DNA from: Acidimicrobiales bacterium
GTDB taxonomy: Bacteria > Actinomycetota > Acidimicrobiia > Acidimicrobiales > JABEUL01
Reading direction: 5' to 3'
Assembly: GCA_027451605.1 (NCBI GenBank)
Contig: DAIDJA010000065.1
Coordinates: 1-8,408, forward strand
Length of the DNA: 8,408 nucleotides
Shown: one piece after another, positions 5,871-8,408 of the stretch
Layout of the letters: each line of letters starts with the position of its first letter
Position numbering within the stretch: position 1 is the stretch's first letter
Program-made: the position numbers and the translations under genes
The notes under the pieces: generated by a model
What the model was told of the DNA's origin: nothing
Seen by the model: the letters and a program-made list of their open reading frames with translations, nothing else
Database searches by the model: none

Positions 5871-7382
5871 TTGATTCAAAATAAAATTGCTCCGGTTACT
5901 CTTAAGGATCTTGTAACCGAGTCAAACATCAGAAAAATTTCAATTGTCGCTTGGCGGGATTTGGATGACATAACTGCGGGGGGCTCTGAAATTCACGCCC
6001 ATGAAATTGCAAAAAGATGGGCTGAGGCCGGTCTGGATGTAACCATGCGGACCGCAAGTACCTCAAATAATGATTCAGTAGGTATTCGCGATGGGTATAA
6101 GGTAGTCAGAAAATCGAGCAAGTATAACGTTTTTGGACAGACGTTAGCAAGCGGTTTCTTAGGCAGAATGCCCGAATCTGACGTTTTGGTCGAGATATGG
6201 AATGGAATGCCATTTCTCTCACCGTTATGGTCAAGAGGTCCCAGGGTGGTAATTTTGCATCATGTTCATGAAAAAGCTCTTTGGAGATCGGTTTTGCCGC
6301 TGGGCCTTGCAGACCTAGGTGCTTATTTCGAACGAAAAATCGCGCCAAAGTTTTATAGGAACACCAGAGTGATAACACCGTCTACCAGTTCGGCAAATGA
6401 AGTTATCGATCTTTTGGGTTGGCCCGACCATCAGGTAAATGTTGTTCATCCAGGAGTTAACTCCAGGTTTCGTCCTCAAGGACCGAAGAATGACCGACCG
6501 TTAATATTTTCTATCGGCAGGCTCGTGGAAGTTAAGCGGTATGACTGGGTCATTAGAGCAGTAGATGAAGTTAGGCGACGGGTCGGAGATGTGCAGCTCG
6601 TGATTGCGGGCGAAGGAGCGCAAAAAAAACAATTAAATGATTTGGTTTCAGACTTGAAGGCTACATCGTGGTGTAAGTTAATCGGAAAAATTAGTGACGA
6701 AGAGCTTGTAAGATATTACCGTCGTAGCTGGGCCGTGGTTTCGGCATCTATGAGAGAAGGCTGGGGGATGACCCTTACCGAGGCCGGTGCATGCGGAACT
6801 TTGAGTTTGGCTTCAAGAATACCGGGGCATATGGACGCCGTGGTCGACGGAGAGACCGGATATCTCTTTGACACATTGGATCAGTTGGTCGACTATTTAG
6901 AGACGGTGATAAATGATCGAGAACTGGCGAGGAGACTTTCAGTGGGTGCCTTAAGGCACTCCTCAAAATTAACTTGGGATGCCGCAGCAACAAGAGCATT
7001 TCAAATTTTGGATCGGACTCATCGTGAATCGACCGGTCAAATCGAATATTTATTACCTAAATATAACCAACTTAAGGTGATAAATCGACGGGCGGCCGAA
7101 AGAATTTTTGTAGATCTACCGATTAAAATCAACGATAAAAAAGGAAAGATGATTGATATATCATCCACAGGGGCGTTAATTGCTCCAATAGATAGCTTTT
7201 GGTATGACTACGGCGATTTGATAAGTGCCGAAGTTGATGTTGATTCGGGAATACTTGGTTTAGACGGCACGGTGGTAAGGCACTCCGAACAGTCAAACGG
7301 GGTAGTTGGCTTCGGAGTTTGGTTCAATAGCCAACCAAAATTGCTTAATGAATTGTTAAATAAATTAAGCCAGGAATATTAG
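5871..7382 (+). CDS. GT4 glycosyltransferase fused to a C-terminal PilZ domain
   Basis: A 503-residue two-domain protein. Residues 21-385 are a GT-B fold, family 4 retaining glycosyltransferase: KISIVAWRDLDDITAGGSE at the N-terminus with the acceptor-side GGSE loop (37-40), VVHPGVN (191-197), GRLVEVKRYD (216-225) with R217 and K222 as the expected donor-phosphate ligands, and the EX7E motif E296 to E304 in EGWGMTLTEAGACG. Residues about 400-503 are a PilZ domain with a full cyclic di-GMP signature: RRAAER (406-411) and DISSTG (429-434; D429, S431, G434). The likely role is sugar transfer to a cell-envelope or exported polymer, switched by cyclic di-GMP. There is no transmembrane segment, so it is probably cytoplasmic or peripheral. 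TTG 5871 is chosen because a TAG lies in frame at 5850-5852 and no ATG precedes the conserved region; this adds about 20 residues before the usual N-terminus. A TAAAAT at 5789-5794 could be a -10 element. Donor and acceptor are unknown. Confidence 0.88.
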   Translation: MIQNKIAPVTLKDLVTESNIRKISIVAWRDLDDITAGGSEIHAHEIAKRWAEAGLDVTMRTASTSNNDSVGIRDGYKVVRKSSKYNVFGQTLASGFLGRMPESDVLVEIWNGMPFLSPLWSRGPRVVILHHVHEKALWRSVLPLGLADLGAYFERKIAPKFYRNTRVITPSTSSANEVIDLLGWPDHQVNVVHPGVNSRFRPQGPKNDRPLIFSIGRLVEVKRYDWVIRAVDEVRRRVGDVQLVIAGEGAQKKQLNDLVSDLKATSWCKLIGKISDEELVRYYRRSWAVVSASMREGWGMTLTEAGACGTLSLASRIPGHMDAVVDGETGYLFDTLDQLVDYLETVINDRELARRLSVGALRHSSKLTWDAAATRAFQILDRTHRESTGQIEYLLPKYNQLKVINRRAAERIFVDLPIKINDKKGKMIDISSTGALIAPIDSFWYDYGDLISAEVDVDSGILGLDGTVVRHSEQSNGVVGFGVWFNSQPKLLNELLNKLSQEY

Positions 7383-7400
7383 ATTCTTAATTTAATTTAA
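7356..7400. terminator. Possible bidirectional AT-rich terminator between convergent genes
   Basis: TTAAATAAATTAAG (7356-7369) is an inverted repeat of CTTAATTTAATTTAA (7386-7400), with one bulged base and a 16-base loop. It spans the last codons of the glycosyltransferase gene and the stop of the MFS gene, which face each other with only 9 bases between their stops. The stem has almost no G or C, so it would be weak as a classical hairpin terminator. Confidence 0.3.
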
Positions 7401-8408
7401 TTCAATTATTAATTCGGTTGTATTTTTGTTGGGAATTGACTGTCTGATTGAACCCAACATTGTCAATAGCGCGCAAACTATTCCCAGGGTACAAATCCCG
7501 CTCCAACCATACTTTTGATATGTAATTCCGGAAAGCAACGAGCCTATCGACGCTCCGAGAAAATAACAAAACATATAAGAGGCATTAATTCTACTTCTGG
7601 CATCTTCATTGATCGAAAAGATGATGCCTTGATTCGTGATTTGCATAGTTTGAGTTGACGCATCCAAAACGATGATTCCCGCTATTACTGCGATAACTGA
7701 AGTTTTCCCGAAAAATAAAATGGAAAATGCCAATAAAAGTTCCATTGCGGCGATCCAGGTTGATATCTTCTGTTTTCCCCTGTCCACAAACTTTCCGGCT
7801 ATATTGGCTGCCGCGATTCCGACCAGGCCTACCAGTGAGAAAAGTCCCACTACTCCTACTGAATAGTTGTATGGTCTTGAAGTCAGTAGAAAGGTAATCG
7901 AAGTCCACAATATTGAAAAAGAAGCAAATGTTGTTGCCCCAATGAATGCACGTTTTTGAAGAACGGGTTCTTTGAAGAATAATTTCCAAGTTGAAATTAT
8001 TAGCTGGGAATATTGTGGCTTAACTACTCTGTTTTCGTGCGGGAGAAAATATACCAGTAGAATGCCTACTATTGCCATAAAGACTGCCGCAATGAAGTAG
8101 ACGGTTCTCCATCCAAAAAATTGAGCAATTATCCCGGAGAATCCCCGAGAAACTAAAATTCCGGTTAGCAGTCCGGACATTACCTTTGCCACGACTTTGC
8201 CTCTTTTCACGGGGTTTGCCATATCTGCGGCAAATGGTATCAGAAGATGAGTGATTACGGAAGTTAACCCCACCACTATGGCACTCAATTCAAAAAGGTA
8301 AATTGAGTTAGATATTGCGCTAAACACTAATGAAGCTACCGTAACTGCTGAAATAATGCCGGTCAGTTTCTTTCGTGAAATAATGTCACCCAGCGGTACG
8401 AGTAGCAA
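7392..8408 (-). CDS. MFS transporter (DHA1-like, YgaY/YnfM type), N-terminus beyond right edge
   Basis: The minus strand encodes 338 or more residues of a 12-helix major facilitator. The visible part opens in the loop between helices 2 and 3 with motif A-like PLGDIISRKK (5-14), then shows about ten hydrophobic segments. A central polar loop (around HENRVVKPQYSQ) separates the two halves. SRINASYMFCYFLGASIGS near the C-terminus, followed by YGWSGICTLG, resembles uncharacterised DHA1 exporters of the YgaY/YnfM kind (SRxNxxYM...GGxxGS in relatives). Helices 1-2 and the real start lie outside the window; the codon at the edge (TTG on the minus strand) should not be taken as the start. The substrate is unknown; drug, sugar or metabolite efflux by proton antiport is usual for the family. 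It converges on the GT4-PilZ gene and is not in its operon. Confidence 0.85.
   Translation of the reverse strand: MLLVPLGDIISRKKLTGIISAVTVASLVFSAISNSIYLFELSAIVVGLTSVITHLLIPFAADMANPVKRGKVVAKVMSGLLTGILVSRGFSGIIAQFFGWRTVYFIAAVFMAIVGILLVYFLPHENRVVKPQYSQLIISTWKLFFKEPVLQKRAFIGATTFASFSILWTSITFLLTSRPYNYSVGVVGLFSLVGLVGIAAANIAGKFVDRGKQKISTWIAAMELLLAFSILFFGKTSVIAVIAGIIVLDASTQTMQITNQGIIFSINEDARSRINASYMFCYFLGASIGSLLSGITYQKYGWSGICTLGIVCALLTMLGSIRQSIPNKNTTELIIELN

Noticed and set aside
7606..7989. 127-residue minus-strand frame and a 64-residue plus-strand frame (7672-7866) inside the MFS gene.
   Set aside because: They overlap a clear membrane-transporter frame and show no motif of their own.

Overview
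The window holds seven protein-coding genes (two cut by the window edges) and no RNA gene, CRISPR array or insertion sequence that I can see. The best lineage clue is a DUF501 gene running into a Ppx/GppA phosphatase gene, a pairing typical of Actinomycetota. GC is modest (about 43% by eye) and GTG and TTG starts are frequent. A low-GC, probably environmental actinobacterium, perhaps of the Acidimicrobiia type, would fit; this is inference. The first ~60 bases are much richer in GC (about 68% by count), so the left edge may be foreign or an assembly join.

Layout. At the left edge, on the minus strand, is the N-terminal part of a class IV (BCAT/D-amino-acid type) aminotransferase. Divergent from it is an SPFH/stomatin-like membrane protein (255-1265) with six exact-length 11-residue repeats. 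A gap of about 300-370 bases follows, containing a long inverted repeat and two AT-rich palindromes. Next comes a tightly overlapping plus-strand set: a MobA/MocA-like nucleotidyltransferase (1635-2210), a CoxG-like protein with a giant acidic linker and C-terminal membrane anchor (2201-4237), DUF501 (4230-4730) and a Ppx/GppA exopolyphosphatase (4727-5677). After 193 bases stands a GT4 glycosyltransferase fused to a PilZ domain (5871-7382). It converges, with 9 bases between the two stop codons, on a minus-strand MFS transporter that runs off the right edge.

How the genes may work together. The nucleotidyltransferase and CoxG-like protein belong to the accessory machinery of molybdenum hydroxylases such as aerobic CO dehydrogenase, yet no catalytic subunits are present here. 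They appear to be translationally coupled to DUF501 and ppx, linking a molybdoenzyme accessory pair to polyphosphate/(p)ppGpp metabolism at least at the transcript level. The GT4-PilZ fusion suggests that synthesis of a surface polysaccharide or glycolipid is controlled by cyclic di-GMP. The items most worth a second look are the ~500-residue acidic tether of the CoxG-like protein, the GT4-PilZ fusion and the unusual operon.
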